Shown here: one piece after another, positions 9,135 through 17,894 of the stretch | Layout: every line of letters starts with the position of its first letter | Position numbering within the stretch: the stretch's first letter is position 1 | DNA from: Fimbriiglobus ruber | Lineage (GTDB): Bacteria > Planctomycetota > Planctomycetia > Gemmatales > Gemmataceae | Length of the DNA stretch: 64,000 nt | Assembly: GCF_002197845.1 (NCBI RefSeq) | Contig: NZ_NIDE01000014.1 | Location: 1,302,001 to 1,366,000 of the forward strand | Direction of reading: 5' to 3' | Notes under the pieces: generated by a model | What the model was told of the DNA's origin: nothing | Databases searched by the model: none | The model's input: the letters and a program-made list of their open reading frames with translations, nothing else | Position numbers and translations under genes: made by a program

Positions 9135-9773
9135 GTGAACGCGGACCCGCTCGCCGCTCACCTGTGTGTCAACCGGTACGGGGATTTCACCCTAACCGAC
9201 GCGATCCGGCCGGCACTCGACGTGCCCGTCCGGCCCCGCGAAGGTTACCGGATTGAAATCTTCCGCGACCGCACGAATCGGTTCCGACTCCCCATGTTGT
9301 CGGCTGCCGTTTCGTCCGAGCGTCTGTTTGACACCTTTCTGGCTCTGCTCGAACCGCTGGGTGATCTCGTTCACGTGGTTCTGGAAAGCAGCCACGGGAC
9401 GGGCGCCGATCGCCATACGGACTTGCGCCGCAACCAGATCGATCGTCCGGTCCTCGAAAGTCACTTCTGCGAATTCGAAGACCTGTTGATGAACGACGGG
9501 TGTACCGGGATCGCGGTTCTGGGCGCCCGGCGGCCGATCGAAGTTCAGTTCGACGAGCACAAGCTCCTGTACGTGTACGCCCCGGATCTACGTCCGTTCC
9601 AACGCGTGCTGAAGAAGGCGGGCGTCCGCCGGCGCAAGTCGCTGGCCCTGATCGCCGAGGCCGAACACCTTCACCATAGCACGGATGAGCGCGAAGATCA
9701 GTTTAAGCAACTCTGTTTGCGGGTTGGGGTCGGAGACTTCGACCGCGTCTTCAGTGACGAAAGCTTTTCGTAA
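9135..9773 (+). CDS. Conserved hypothetical protein
   Basis: A 212-aa soluble protein with no signal peptide. It has an acidic and histidine-containing middle part (SSHGTGADRHTD, then ESHFCEFEDLL) and an EVQFDEHKLLYVYA strand followed by a basic helix (RVLKKAGVRRRKSL). The layout looks like a single alpha/beta domain, and similar proteins of this size are common in planctomycetes, but I do not recognise a family. A strong hairpin follows the stop, which supports a single-gene transcript. Start at ATG 9135 (GTG alternatives lie upstream). Confidence 0.7.
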   Translation: MNADPLAAHLCVNRYGDFTLTDAIRPALDVPVRPREGYRIEIFRDRTNRFRLPMLSAAVSSERLFDTFLALLEPLGDLVHVVLESSHGTGADRHTDLRRNQIDRPVLESHFCEFEDLLMNDGCTGIAVLGARRPIEVQFDEHKLLYVYAPDLRPFQRVLKKAGVRRRKSLALIAEAEHLHHSTDEREDQFKQLCLRVGVGDFDRVFSDESFS

Positions 9774-9797
9774 ACGGATGTCGGGTGAGCCGATCGG

Positions 9798-9851
9798 AAA
9801 ATGCGATCGGGGCCGGGTGGAGTTGTTCCCACCCGGCCCCGATCGCATTTT
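9798..9851. terminator. 23-bp perfect hairpin between convergent genes
   Basis: Arms 9798-9820 and 9829-9851 match perfectly around an 8-base loop. The outer four pairs are A:T, so transcription from either side ends in a short T-run, as expected for a bidirectional intrinsic terminator. Confidence 0.85.
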
Positions 9852-9884
9852 GCTGCCCCATCTATTGCAATGGGGCTGAGCGAT

Positions 9885-10337
9885 TTACGGCAGGAACGCC
9901 CGCTGGCCGCCGGCTTCGAGGATTTCCCGGATGGGGACGGCCGGCGACGGGCGGTTGTTCGGGACGGTGTAAAAGACCGTTGTCTGGTCCAGATCGAGAT
10001 CCATGTCTTGCGGGAACTGGTGCTCGCGTTCGACCGGCACACCCGTCGGGACGGAGGTCGTGGCAAGCATCCACCGACTCGAGCGGTCGGGGAGTTCGTA
10101 CAGCGTCAGTGTCCGGTTGACCGGGTCATACGCCATCAGCGTGATGTCCGGCTTCGGCGCGGCGGGGCGAGAGATTGGGGCTGTCTGGTTCGTGGCCGCA
10201 AGCGGGGAAGGCGGTCGGGCTTCGGTGGTGGCGGTCTCGGTCACGGCACCCCGGGGAGGGGCGTCGCACCCGGTCGCACTCGCGGCTGCCACCGCGATCG
10301 TCGCCAGACCCGCGTGGGCCATCCATGTCGTCGTCAT
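9885..10337 (-). CDS. Small putative lipoprotein
   Basis: A 150-aa protein with an N-terminal hydrophobic stretch and a lipobox ASATGC, then a low-complexity Pro/Thr/Ala linker to about residue 60. The rest is a small beta-rich domain (DITLMAYDPVNRTLTLYELP, then TTVFYTVPN). No family recognised. It is likely attached to the outer or inner membrane through the lipid-modified Cys (about residue 24). An 8-bp hairpin at 10368-10387 lies in its probable 5' untranslated region, and ggag-type ribosome site precedes the ATG at 10337. Confidence 0.72.
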   Translation of the reverse strand: MTTTWMAHAGLATIAVAAASATGCDAPPRGAVTETATTEARPPSPLAATNQTAPISRPAAPKPDITLMAYDPVNRTLTLYELPDRSSRWMLATTSVPTGVPVEREHQFPQDMDLDLDQTTVFYTVPNNRPSPAVPIREILEAGGQRAFLP

Positions 10338-10549
10338 GGCTTCCCTCCGGGAGCCAGGGATAGAGGACGTACCCCTCGCGGGGTACGCAGGTACTTTATT
10401 TTAACACGATTTAAACGTCGTGGAGTAGCAGTTCCTGGCGAGTTTTGGCGAGGGACGAAAAATGAACCGGAGGAAAGAGCAACGGCCGTAAAATAATCCC
10501 GACCGATAGACCAACCTCTCCCCATCGCGGCGCCGGTGTCCACCGACTT

Positions 10550-11602
10550 ATGCAAAACCTCCCGCACCCGATCGATCGACTGTGGGCTCCCCGCACACCT
10601 CGCCCGTACACGGATGTTATCGACGTTCGTTCCCCCGGAGAATTCGCGGAAGACCACATTCCGGGCGCCGTCAACCTGCCCGTGCTGACCGACGCCGAGC
10701 GAGCCGAAGTGGGCACGATTTACCACCAGATCGGTCCGTTTCCCGCCCGCAAGATCGGGGCAGCTTTGGTGGCGCAAAACATTGGCCGCCATCTACAAGG
10801 GTACTTGTCGGACAAGGATAAGGACTACCGGCCACTTCTCTATTGTTGGCGCGGCGGCCACCGCTCGGCCAGCATGGCGCACGTTTTAGCCCAGGTCGGG
10901 TGGTACGTCACCGTCCTTCAGGGCGGGTACAAGACCTACCGCGCGCACGTCCTCGCCCGATTGAACGACCTTCCCGCCGGCCTCACATTACGCGTCCTGG
11001 CCGGGTCGACCGGGACGGGCAAAACGCGGGTCTTGCACCGGCTGATCGAGCGCGGGGCACAAGTCCTGGACCTGGAAGGGTTAGCTCGCCACCGCGGGTC
11101 GGTCCTCGGCGAACACGCGGGCGACCCGCAGCCGCCGCAGAAGTATTTCGAGTCGCTGCTCCTCGCGAGGCTGGAGGCGTTCGATCCGGCCGCCACGGTC
11201 TGGGTCGAAGCCGAGAGCAACAAGATCGGCAACCGCTACCTGCCCAAGGCTTTGTGGAACGCGATGCGGCAAGCGGGTGGCGTCGAACTGCACATGCCGC
11301 TGGCCGCCCGCGTGCGGTATTTGATCGAGGACTACCGCCACCTCGTCGAGCGCCCGGAAATTCTTTTGCAAAAGCTCGACCAGCTACGCTCCCACCACGG
11401 ACACCAGCAAATCGATGACTGGCAACAGCTCGTCGCCGCCGGCAAATGGGACCACCTCGTCGGCGAACTACTTATCAAGCACTACGACCCGCGCTACCGA
11501 ATGTCGTTCGGGCGAAACTTCCCGAACGTCACGCAGTCGGTGGAGCTGGCGGATTCCACTCTGGAACGGATGGACGCGCTGATCGATGAAATAAGAGATT
11601 AG
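10550..11602 (+). CDS. mnmH: tRNA 2-selenouridine/geranyl-2-thiouridine synthase
   Basis: Replaces sulfur by selenium at wobble 2-thiouridine (tRNAs for Lys, Glu and Gln), by way of a geranylated intermediate. The rhodanese domain spans residues 15-130, with the active Cys99 in YCWRGGHRS. A P-loop domain follows with Walker A GSTGTGKT at residues 152-159. This two-domain order and the length (350 aa) match MnmH. No selenophosphate synthase gene is near. Function depends on selenophosphate from selD elsewhere. Start ATG at 10550; recognition of the family is firm. Confidence 0.93.
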   Translation: MQNLPHPIDRLWAPRTPRPYTDVIDVRSPGEFAEDHIPGAVNLPVLTDAERAEVGTIYHQIGPFPARKIGAALVAQNIGRHLQGYLSDKDKDYRPLLYCWRGGHRSASMAHVLAQVGWYVTVLQGGYKTYRAHVLARLNDLPAGLTLRVLAGSTGTGKTRVLHRLIERGAQVLDLEGLARHRGSVLGEHAGDPQPPQKYFESLLLARLEAFDPAATVWVEAESNKIGNRYLPKALWNAMRQAGGVELHMPLAARVRYLIEDYRHLVERPEILLQKLDQLRSHHGHQQIDDWQQLVAAGKWDHLVGELLIKHYDPRYRMSFGRNFPNVTQSVELADSTLERMDALIDEIRD

Positions 11603-11624
11603 TCATAGAGATCACAGAGAGAAA
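11599..11624 (-). repeat. Degenerate CTCTGTG-type dispersed repeat
   Basis: Inverted, imperfect copy of the repeat found at 13771-13802, 16468-16502 and 16618-16652. It lies at the left edge of the low-GC island 11.6-13.7 kb. Confidence 0.6.
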
Positions 11625-11639
11625 GCAAATTATTTGTTA

Positions 11640-12938
11640 TCAGTTAAACGAATATGCAAAAAGTTTTTCTCTTTCTCTTTTCTCAATTGCTTTAAAATAT
11701 TCTTCCGGGATACGGCTCCATTTATATTGCAATTCGTTTTTCTCGATTTTATCCAAAGAAACCTTAGTGTTTGTTGTCAATTGAAAGATTTCTGAATTTT
11801 GCCGGGCTCTTATGTTCGATGGGTCGGCTTCTATCGCGGCTGAGAACTGACGATTTACTTCATAATTGGGATATCGAAGACTAGCCCTCGCAATTGCTCC
11901 CAACTCCAGAAGTTCACTCTTTATTCGAGACGATGTTTTCCTGACAGCTCCAGCGTCGCATATCTCTATGCAAGCCTGATATTGTCCTTGGTCCAATAGG
12001 ACTATTGCAACCCATAGATACGGCCAAACTGCTGGAATACCCATCTGGATTGCTCGTAGAAGGTCTGTCACTCCTTCTTCTTTTGGATAAAGTAATTTAC
12101 CTCTTGCAGCATAAAGAATAGGGCTGTCGCCTTCCAAATTCATGGCGAATGTGAGGGCATCCCGAGCCTCTTCCAGCATCCCAAGTGATTCGTAGCTCTC
12201 CGCAAGTAGCACTACGCACATACTCAGAACGGGCGGATTGAATGGCTGTTCTCCTGCCAACAACCGGTGTATTGCTGCAACTAGTAGGGGAATGAGCCTT
12301 TTATGCTGCTCCCTTGCTTCAGCATCGCTATGCTGGATTGCCGCACTCTCAATCTCCAAGGCGAAGGCCAATAACATCACCGAGTGCGTACTGGGCGAAG
12401 CCACAATGGCGTCGGCCATCTTCTTCGCATCTGTGAAATTGGCTTGCCGCAAGACCTGCAAATACATCCCCTGCAAGTTCTCATTGGCTTTCGCGAGTTG
12501 CCACGCATCGCGGAGGAAATCCGCAGCCACTTCGGGAACCTCGAACCCCATCCAAATACGACCGCGTAGAAATGATAGGAATGGAGGATAGATTTCGTTT
12601 TGCGACTCCCTGAGCAATGTCAATGCTTGATCCAGTTCGCCCTTATCTCTCAGGTTAGCCGCCGCAACCAGCTTGGGTCTCCCACGCTCGATAGGCCCTT
12701 CGAGGTTTCGCTTCAGATCTCGGTTATAGTTCAAGTCCAATGCGAGGCCACGGATACGTTTTTGTTCGGCTTCGGACAGCGAATACCACGGCATTTCCAT
12801 GGCGTCTCGAATTTCATCTGCCTCTTCCGAGTCAAACGTCCCGTGGTCGAGATGGGCGTAAACACGCAACATATCGAGGAGATACTGCCGATAGATATCG
12901 ATTGCTGGTCCCATTCCTAAGCCTCGTCTACTTGCCAT
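11640..12938 (-). CDS. TPR-like helical-repeat protein in a low-GC island
   Basis: A 432-aa soluble protein made almost entirely of helix pairs. TPR-like units are visible around residues 85-160 (GELDQALTLLRESQNEIYP), 215-265 (ESYESLGMLEEARDALTFAMN) and 290-345. The N-terminus (IDIYRQYLLDMLRVYAHLDHG) and C-terminus (KAIEKREREKLFAY) look conserved rather than random. No enzyme motif is seen, so a scaffold role is likely. Its ATG lies inside the end of the upstream gene (22-base overlap), so both form one operon. GC content is far below that of the neighbours, indicating horizontal origin. Function unknown. Confidence 0.72.
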   Translation of the reverse strand: MASRRGLGMGPAIDIYRQYLLDMLRVYAHLDHGTFDSEEADEIRDAMEMPWYSLSEAEQKRIRGLALDLNYNRDLKRNLEGPIERGRPKLVAAANLRDKGELDQALTLLRESQNEIYPPFLSFLRGRIWMGFEVPEVAADFLRDAWQLAKANENLQGMYLQVLRQANFTDAKKMADAIVASPSTHSVMLLAFALEIESAAIQHSDAEAREQHKRLIPLLVAAIHRLLAGEQPFNPPVLSMCVVLLAESYESLGMLEEARDALTFAMNLEGDSPILYAARGKLLYPKEEGVTDLLRAIQMGIPAVWPYLWVAIVLLDQGQYQACIEICDAGAVRKTSSRIKSELLELGAIARASLRYPNYEVNRQFSAAIEADPSNIRARQNSEIFQLTTNTKVSLDKIEKNELQYKWSRIPEEYFKAIEKREREKLFAYSFN

Positions 12939-13339
12939 TCAAGACGAGTGGCTACGAGCCTCTCTTCATATTCTGCCAAAGGCATAGTTTCGTTTGGTCG
13001 AACAATTCCATGAATTTTACTGTCTGGCAGCAACTCTAATCCTTCAGCGAGGACTGTTTGTACAAACGGCCCTTCTCCCATTTTGAAACAATACCGATTG
13101 TCTGATGAAAATCCCCCACATCTCCTTGGCAGTAGGCTAGGTGGTATATTTCGCCATGCGTCGTTAACCGACATTCCTTTGTCATTAAAAATAACGTTAT
13201 TGCTAGCATCGACATCAACATCCAGTCTTTGGGGTGGAGGAATCATGCCAGGAACACGAACACCCAACCCTGAGCTTGAGCGAGCCACAATTGGGAAACC
13301 GTCCACTGCCATTCTCATCGAACGGAAAACCGTCGGCAT
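12917..13339 (-). CDS. Small unknown protein upstream of the TPR-like gene
   Basis: A 140-aa protein without signal peptide. It carries a core VIFNDKGMSVNDAW followed by LPRRCGG, then a C-terminal part rich in short strands. The ..GMSV..W..P..L.PRR arrangement resembles what I recall of small toxin-like proteins related to Tse2 (ADP-ribosyl-transferase-like fold), but I cannot support that beyond weak resemblance. It overlaps the start of the helical-repeat gene by 22 bases, which suggests a coupled pair, as in effector/inhibitor or sensor/effector modules. Low GC like its partner. Confidence 0.6.
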   Translation of the reverse strand: MPTVFRSMRMAVDGFPIVARSSSGLGVRVPGMIPPPQRLDVDVDASNNVIFNDKGMSVNDAWRNIPPSLLPRRCGGFSSDNRYCFKMGEGPFVQTVLAEGLELLPDSKIHGIVRPNETMPLAEYEERLVATRLEWQVDEA

Positions 13340-13399
13340 TTTTTACTCCCTAAGGTATTCTACCGGCACAAGCGGTTCTTCACGAGACTGGTTCCGGGG

Positions 13400-13688
13400 T
13401 CACTGGGGTAATGGAAGTGTCCAGATGCGAATGCAGTTCCGGACAGTGTTCGGCAATTCTACAGGGAGAAAACCTTTTGCCATCTCCTGTGACGCATCGG
13501 GTTTAGGACCGCACCATAAGGGTCCGAAGTAGGGTTCTGGCATAATAAGTCGGCGCATTTTCTCTTGCACGGATATCAAGAGTGCCAATTTTGACGAGAA
13601 AATTCTCCTCGAATGCAATAGCTACTCTTGCTTGTTCAGTTTCCTCGCCTCCTCCATTATTGAAATCCGTCGCAAACTGCCCTCGCAT
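13400..13688 (-). pseudogene. Possible frameshifted small gene at the head of the low-GC island
   Basis: Two short overlapping frames lie here: one from ATG 13688 to 13503 (61 aa, ends ...ARENAPTYYARTLL) and one ending at 13400 whose C-terminal part reads PYFGPLWCGPKPDASQEMAK. They could be the two halves of one protein separated by a frameshift near 13560-13570. Composition is low in GC as in the two downstream genes. No family recognised, and the reading is tentative. Confidence 0.3.
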
Positions 13689-13770
13689 TTTCCGGAATCA
13701 AACAGTCGAATATAGGATCTCTTGACCGTAGCTAGGATTTGTTCTCTCCGTGCTTTATGCTGTTGGTTAA

Positions 13771-13802
13771 TTCTCTGTGTTCTCTGTGACCTCTGTGGCT
13801 AA
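13771..13802 (+). repeat. CTCTGTG-type dispersed repeat
   Basis: Reads ttctctgtg, ttctctgtg, acctctgtg, gctaa in succession. Copies in inverted orientation occur at 11599-11624 and 16468-16502 and in direct orientation at 16618-16652. It marks the right edge of the low-GC island and lies just upstream of the ABC operon. Confidence 0.75.
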
Positions 13803-13836
13803 AAATTCTACTCTCCCGCCGAACGAGAACACGCCC

Positions 13837-14607
13837 ATGACTCTGGCGGTCGAAACGCGGCAACTCGCGCGGGACTTCGACGGCGTCCGCGCGGTCGATT
13901 GCATCGACCTGCGGGTCGAGCGGGGGACGTTCTACGGGTTCCTCGGCCCGAACGGTGCGGGCAAGTCGACGACGATCAAGATGCTCACCGGGTTGCTCGC
14001 GCCGTCCGCCGGCGAGATCCGCGTCCTCGGACGGGACATCCTCGACCCGGGCGAAGCCATTGAGGTCAAGCGGAAGCTGGGCGTCGTCCCGGAAAACCTC
14101 GCGCTGTTCGACAACCTGACGGCGCGGGAGTACCTCACGTTCGTCGGCCGGATGTACCTCCTGCCGCGGGAGACGATCCGCGCCCGGGCCGACGAACTGC
14201 TCACCCTCCTCGACCTCAACGCGGACGACAAAAAGATCGCGCTCGAATACTCCCACGGGATGCGAAAGAAACTGGCCCTGGCCGCGGCCCTGCTCCCGAA
14301 CCCGGACCTCCTGTTCCTGGACGAGCCGTTCGAGGGCGTGGACGCGGTCACGTCCCGGGTCGTCCGCGACGTCCTGGCCGGGTACGTGGCCCGCGGGGCG
14401 ACGGTGTTCCTCACGTCGCACGTCCTCGACCTGGTCGAAAAACTCTGTACGCACGTCGGCGTCATCGTCCGCGGTAAGCTGGTCGAGCAGGCGTCCCTGG
14501 ACGCGATCCGCCAGGGCGGGTCGCTCGAAGCGAGCTTCCTTCGGGTCGCCGGCGCGGACGCGGAGGGGACGGGCGCGAAACTCGACTGGCTGGGGGCCGC
14601 CTCGTGA
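13837..14607 (+). CDS. ABC transporter ATP-binding protein
   Basis: A 256-aa ATPase subunit of an ABC-2 type exporter. Walker A is GPNGAGKST (about residues 37-45), the Q-loop region reads VPENLALFDNLT, the signature is YSHGMRKKLALA, and Walker B is LLFLDEPFEGVD with the switch His in LTSHVLDLVE. The arrangement is that of the CcmA/NatA group. The ATG at 13837 (MTLAVETRQL) gives the family start; the open frame runs further upstream without support. The stop overlaps the GTG start of the permease, so the two make one operon. Substrate unknown. Confidence 0.92.
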   Translation: MTLAVETRQLARDFDGVRAVDCIDLRVERGTFYGFLGPNGAGKSTTIKMLTGLLAPSAGEIRVLGRDILDPGEAIEVKRKLGVVPENLALFDNLTAREYLTFVGRMYLLPRETIRARADELLTLLDLNADDKKIALEYSHGMRKKLALAAALLPNPDLLFLDEPFEGVDAVTSRVVRDVLAGYVARGATVFLTSHVLDLVEKLCTHVGVIVRGKLVEQASLDAIRQGGSLEASFLRVAGADAEGTGAKLDWLGAAS

Positions 14608-16460
14608 TCGTCGAACACCTCAAAACGTTCGTCTGGCTCCGCTGGCGGCTCGTCGTCAACCAGACCCGGCGGGGCGGGTCGCTCAACGCGGCGATCGCGA
14701 GCGTCCTGGTCGCCGGCGTCCTGGTGACGACCGCGGTCGCGTTCGTCGGTGGGGTCGCGACCGGGGCCGCGCTCGGGGGCGTGTCGCCGGCCGTCCTGAC
14801 CTACGTGTGGGACGGCGTGGTCGTCGCGTTCCTGTTCGCCTGGTCGATCGGCCTCGTCGCCGAACTGCAGCGGGCCGACAGCCTGTCGCCGGACAAGTTC
14901 CTGCACCTGCCCGTGTCCCCGGCCGGCGTCTTCCTGATCAACTACGTCAGTTCTCTGTTCGACGCGGTCGTGATGGTCTTCTCCGCGGGCATGGTCGGCC
15001 TGACGCTGGGCCTGGCATTATCGCGGGGGCCGACACTCCTCGCGCTGCTCCTGCCGGTCGCGGCGCTGATCTTCATGGTGACGGCCGTCACCTACCAGTT
15101 CCAGGGCTGGCTGGCCACGCTCATGGTCAACAAGCGCCGGCGGCGGACCGTGGTCGTCGTCGCGGTCCTGGCGATCGCCCTTCTGGGCCAACTTCCCGTC
15201 ATCGTGACCAATTTTTTTTCGCGCCCGGGTCGGGCCGGGGGAGTGGCCCGTCAACATGCCGACCTCCTGGCCCGCTTTAACGAGCGAACGAACGAACTCG
15301 TCAAGACTTCTGCCGGTAAGCTCCCGCCCGACGAGTTCTCCCGCCGCCTGGACGAGATCCAACAAGAGTACCAAGACGGGCTCGCGGCGGTGGAATGGGA
15401 GGGGAAGAAGCCGCTGGAGGAGGCGGCCGCCTGGGGGAACGTCGTCTTCCCGCCCGGCTGGGTTCCCCTGGCGGTCGGGGCCGCGGCGGAGGGTCACGTC
15501 GCCCCCGCGCTACTCGGCAGCCTGGGACTGACGGCCATGGGGGCCGTCGGCCTGTGGCGGGCGTACCGCACGAACCTCCGCATCTACACCGGCCAACTCT
15601 CGAACCGACAGCCCGGGCGGGCGCCCGCGGCCGAGGCGAAGGCGAAGGGGGCCGCGGAGGTTCGGCCCCGCTTGCTGGAATGGAAGCTCCCCTGGGTCGA
15701 CGAGCCCGTCGCGGCGGTCGCGCTGGCCGGGTTCCGGGCGATGCTGCGGGCGCCGGAGGCCAAGATGGCGCTCATGAGCCCGGTCATCTTCGGGGCAATT
15801 TTCGGGTCCATGTTCGTGGGCGGTGCCCCGAACGTCCCGCCCCACTGGGCGCCGATGCTGATGGTCCTTGCGGTCGCCACCGTCCAGCTTTCCGTTTACC
15901 AGTTGATCGGCAACCAGTTCGGGTACGACCGCGGCGGGTTCCGCGCGTACGTCCTCAGTCCGGCCCCGCGACGTTCCATTCTACTCGGCAAGAATCTGGC
16001 CGCGGTCCCGTTCGCGGCCGGGCTCGGGGCGGTGGTGATCGTGGCGCTCGCGGTGATCTTGTGGGTCCGCGTGGATCGGGTCCTGGCCGCCGTCGAGCAG
16101 TGGGCGGCGATGTTTCTGGCGTGCTGCATGGTGGCGAACGTGGTGTCGATCTACGCCCCCATTCCGATCGTTTCCGGGGCCTTCAAAGCCGCCTCCGTCC
16201 GCCTCGTACCCGTGCTGTTGCACATGGTCGCCTTCTTCGCGCTCCCCGCGGTGTTCGCGCCCGCGATCGTGCCGCCGATCGTTGAAGGCATTCTGGAGGA
16301 AACGGGGCTCCTTCACGGCTGGCCGGTCTCACTGGTTTTGTCCACGGTCGTCCTCACTGCGGTCGTGTTCGTCTACCGGCGGGTGATCGCGTGGGAAGGC
16401 GGGTTGCTAGCCGACCAGGAGAAGAAGATTCTGGAAATCGTGACGAGCAAGGAAGAATAA
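14604..16460 (+). CDS. ABC transporter permease, large ABC-2-like
   Basis: A 618-aa integral membrane protein with about 10-12 hydrophobic segments: four to five in the first 200 residues, a polar region of about 90 residues (200-290, rich in charged residues), and a second membrane block from about 290 to the end (for example AFFALPAVFAPAIVPPIVEG). It starts at GTG 14604 overlapping the ATPase stop, so it is the translocation partner of that subunit. The duplicated layout suggests two fused six-helix halves, but the substrate is not evident. Confidence 0.85.
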   Translation: MIVEHLKTFVWLRWRLVVNQTRRGGSLNAAIASVLVAGVLVTTAVAFVGGVATGAALGGVSPAVLTYVWDGVVVAFLFAWSIGLVAELQRADSLSPDKFLHLPVSPAGVFLINYVSSLFDAVVMVFSAGMVGLTLGLALSRGPTLLALLLPVAALIFMVTAVTYQFQGWLATLMVNKRRRRTVVVVAVLAIALLGQLPVIVTNFFSRPGRAGGVARQHADLLARFNERTNELVKTSAGKLPPDEFSRRLDEIQQEYQDGLAAVEWEGKKPLEEAAAWGNVVFPPGWVPLAVGAAAEGHVAPALLGSLGLTAMGAVGLWRAYRTNLRIYTGQLSNRQPGRAPAAEAKAKGAAEVRPRLLEWKLPWVDEPVAAVALAGFRAMLRAPEAKMALMSPVIFGAIFGSMFVGGAPNVPPHWAPMLMVLAVATVQLSVYQLIGNQFGYDRGGFRAYVLSPAPRRSILLGKNLAAVPFAAGLGAVVIVALAVILWVRVDRVLAAVEQWAAMFLACCMVANVVSIYAPIPIVSGAFKAASVRLVPVLLHMVAFFALPAVFAPAIVPPIVEGILEETGLLHGWPVSLVLSTVVLTAVVFVYRRVIAWEGGLLADQEKKILEIVTSKEE

Positions 16461-16467
16461 AACCGGA

Positions 16468-16502
16468 TTAGCCACAGAGGTCACAGAGAGCACAGAGAGA
16501 AG
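16468..16502 (-). repeat. CTCTGTG-type dispersed repeat
   Basis: Inverted copy immediately after the permease stop. Together with the copy at 16618-16652 it can fold into a long hairpin. Confidence 0.75.
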
Positions 16503-16617
16503 AACCAAGAGAGGAAAAAGCAAGAATCGCAAGATTTAGCAGTGTGGTTGAGTTGTCTGTTTTTGATCCATTTTGTCGGCGAACATTTCTGACCTCGTTG
16601 GGCTCATTTCTCTATGC

Positions 16618-16652
16618 TTCTCTCCGTGCCCTCTGTGTCCTCTGTGGCTAAG
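16618..16652 (+). repeat. CTCTGTG-type dispersed repeat
   Basis: Direct copy located 39 bases before pheS, ending in ctctgtggctaag. It faces the copy at 16468-16502 across about 115 bases, and the pair may act as a terminator or as a REP-like element. Confidence 0.75.
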
Positions 16653-16690
16653 TCCTCGGTTTTCTTTGGCTAGATTGGGAGCAGCGCATC

Positions 16691-17725
16691 ATGGCCGACG
16701 CGGTGGACGAGTTGAAAGCCCTGGAGACGACCGGCCTCGCCGAACTCGGGGCCGCGACCGACGAGACCGCGCTGCGGGCCTGGAACACCAAGTTTTTCGG
16801 CGACAAGGGGCTGATGAAAGCCGCCCTATCGGCGATCGGCAAAATTCCCAAAGACCAACGGGCGGCTTACGGCCAGGAAGCGAACAAGGTCAAAGTCGCC
16901 CTCGAAACGGCGTACGAATCCGCGTTGGCCGCAGTCAAAGAAGCCGCTATGATGGCGAGCCTGACCACGAACCCGCTCGACGTGACGCTCCCCGGCCGCC
17001 CGCGGCCACGGGGCCGGTCGCACCCGGCTACCCAGATCCTACGGGAGATCTACGCGGTCTTCGCCGACATGGGGTTCCAGGTCTACCGGACCCGGGAGGT
17101 CGAGACGGACGAGTACAACTTCGAGTTCCTGAACATGCCGCCGGAACACCCGGCCCGGGACATGTGGGACACGTTCCACACCACCACGAAGGGCGTCGTC
17201 CTCCGGACGCACACGTCGCCGGGGCAGATCCACGTCATGCGGGAGTCGTGCCCGAACCCGGTCCGCGTGATCCTGCCGGGCATGTGCTACCGCTACGAGG
17301 CGATCACGACCCGGAGCGAGATCCAGTTCTATCAGGTGGAAGGGCTGGTGATCGGCGAGGGCGTGACGATGGCCGACCTGAAGGGGACGTTGACCGCATT
17401 CGCCCGGCGGATGTTCGGCCCCGAGCGGCAGATCCGCATCCGGTCGAGCTACTTCCCGTTCACCGAGCCGAGCATTGAAGTGGACATCGACTGGCCGAAG
17501 GAAGACCCGAACCGCGACCGGCTCACGAAGGGCACCGGCTGGCTGGAGATCCTCGGCGCCGGCATGGTCCACCCGACCGTCCTGCGGAACGGCGGGTACG
17601 ACCCGGACAAGGTGACCGGGTTCGCGTTCGGCATGGGCCCCCAGCGGATGCTCATGCTCAAGCACGCGATCGACGACATCCGCCTGTTCTGGCAGAACGA
17701 CCTGCGGTTCCTCCGGCAGTTCTAA
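16691..17725 (+). CDS. pheS: Phenylalanyl-tRNA synthetase alpha subunit
   Basis: Charges tRNA-Phe with phenylalanine as a (alpha-beta)2 enzyme. The N-terminal coiled coil is at residues 1-95. The class II catalytic domain follows, with HPATQILREIYAVFADMGF, motif 2 RYEAITTRSEIQFYQVEG and motif 3 GFAFGMGPQRMLMLKH near the C-terminus. The length of 344 aa is normal. The usual partner pheT does not follow; two strong hairpins and a divergent-family gene come next, so alpha and beta subunits must be encoded separately in this genome. Start ATG at 16691. Confidence 0.96.
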   Translation: MADAVDELKALETTGLAELGAATDETALRAWNTKFFGDKGLMKAALSAIGKIPKDQRAAYGQEANKVKVALETAYESALAAVKEAAMMASLTTNPLDVTLPGRPRPRGRSHPATQILREIYAVFADMGFQVYRTREVETDEYNFEFLNMPPEHPARDMWDTFHTTTKGVVLRTHTSPGQIHVMRESCPNPVRVILPGMCYRYEAITTRSEIQFYQVEGLVIGEGVTMADLKGTLTAFARRMFGPERQIRIRSSYFPFTEPSIEVDIDWPKEDPNRDRLTKGTGWLEILGAGMVHPTVLRNGGYDPDKVTGFAFGMGPQRMLMLKHAIDDIRLFWQNDLRFLRQF

Positions 17726-17729
17726 ATGA

Positions 17730-17757
17730 TCCCGGCGGGCAAAGATGCCCGCCGGGA
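17730..17757 (+). terminator. 12-bp hairpin after pheS
   Basis: Arms 17730-17741 and 17746-17757 pair perfectly with a 4-base loop, directly after the pheS stop. A short T-run (17766-17769) follows. Confidence 0.8.
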
Positions 17758-17771
17758 CCGGCACGTTTTCA

Positions 17772-17810
17772 TTCGCGACTGCCGGGCAATCGGTGCCCGG
17801 CAGTCGCGAA
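17772..17810. terminator. 17-bp hairpin between pheS and the DUF1559 gene
   Basis: Arms 17772-17788 and 17794-17810 are perfectly complementary around a 5-base loop. It lies between two convergent genes and probably serves the minus-strand gene ending at 17895. Confidence 0.75.
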
Positions 17811-17894
17811 CGCCGTCCCGATGGCGCCCCGCTCCTCAGACGTTGTGTCGACGCTCCACATGCCAAAATCGGGACGTCGTTTCGAGGCGACTCC

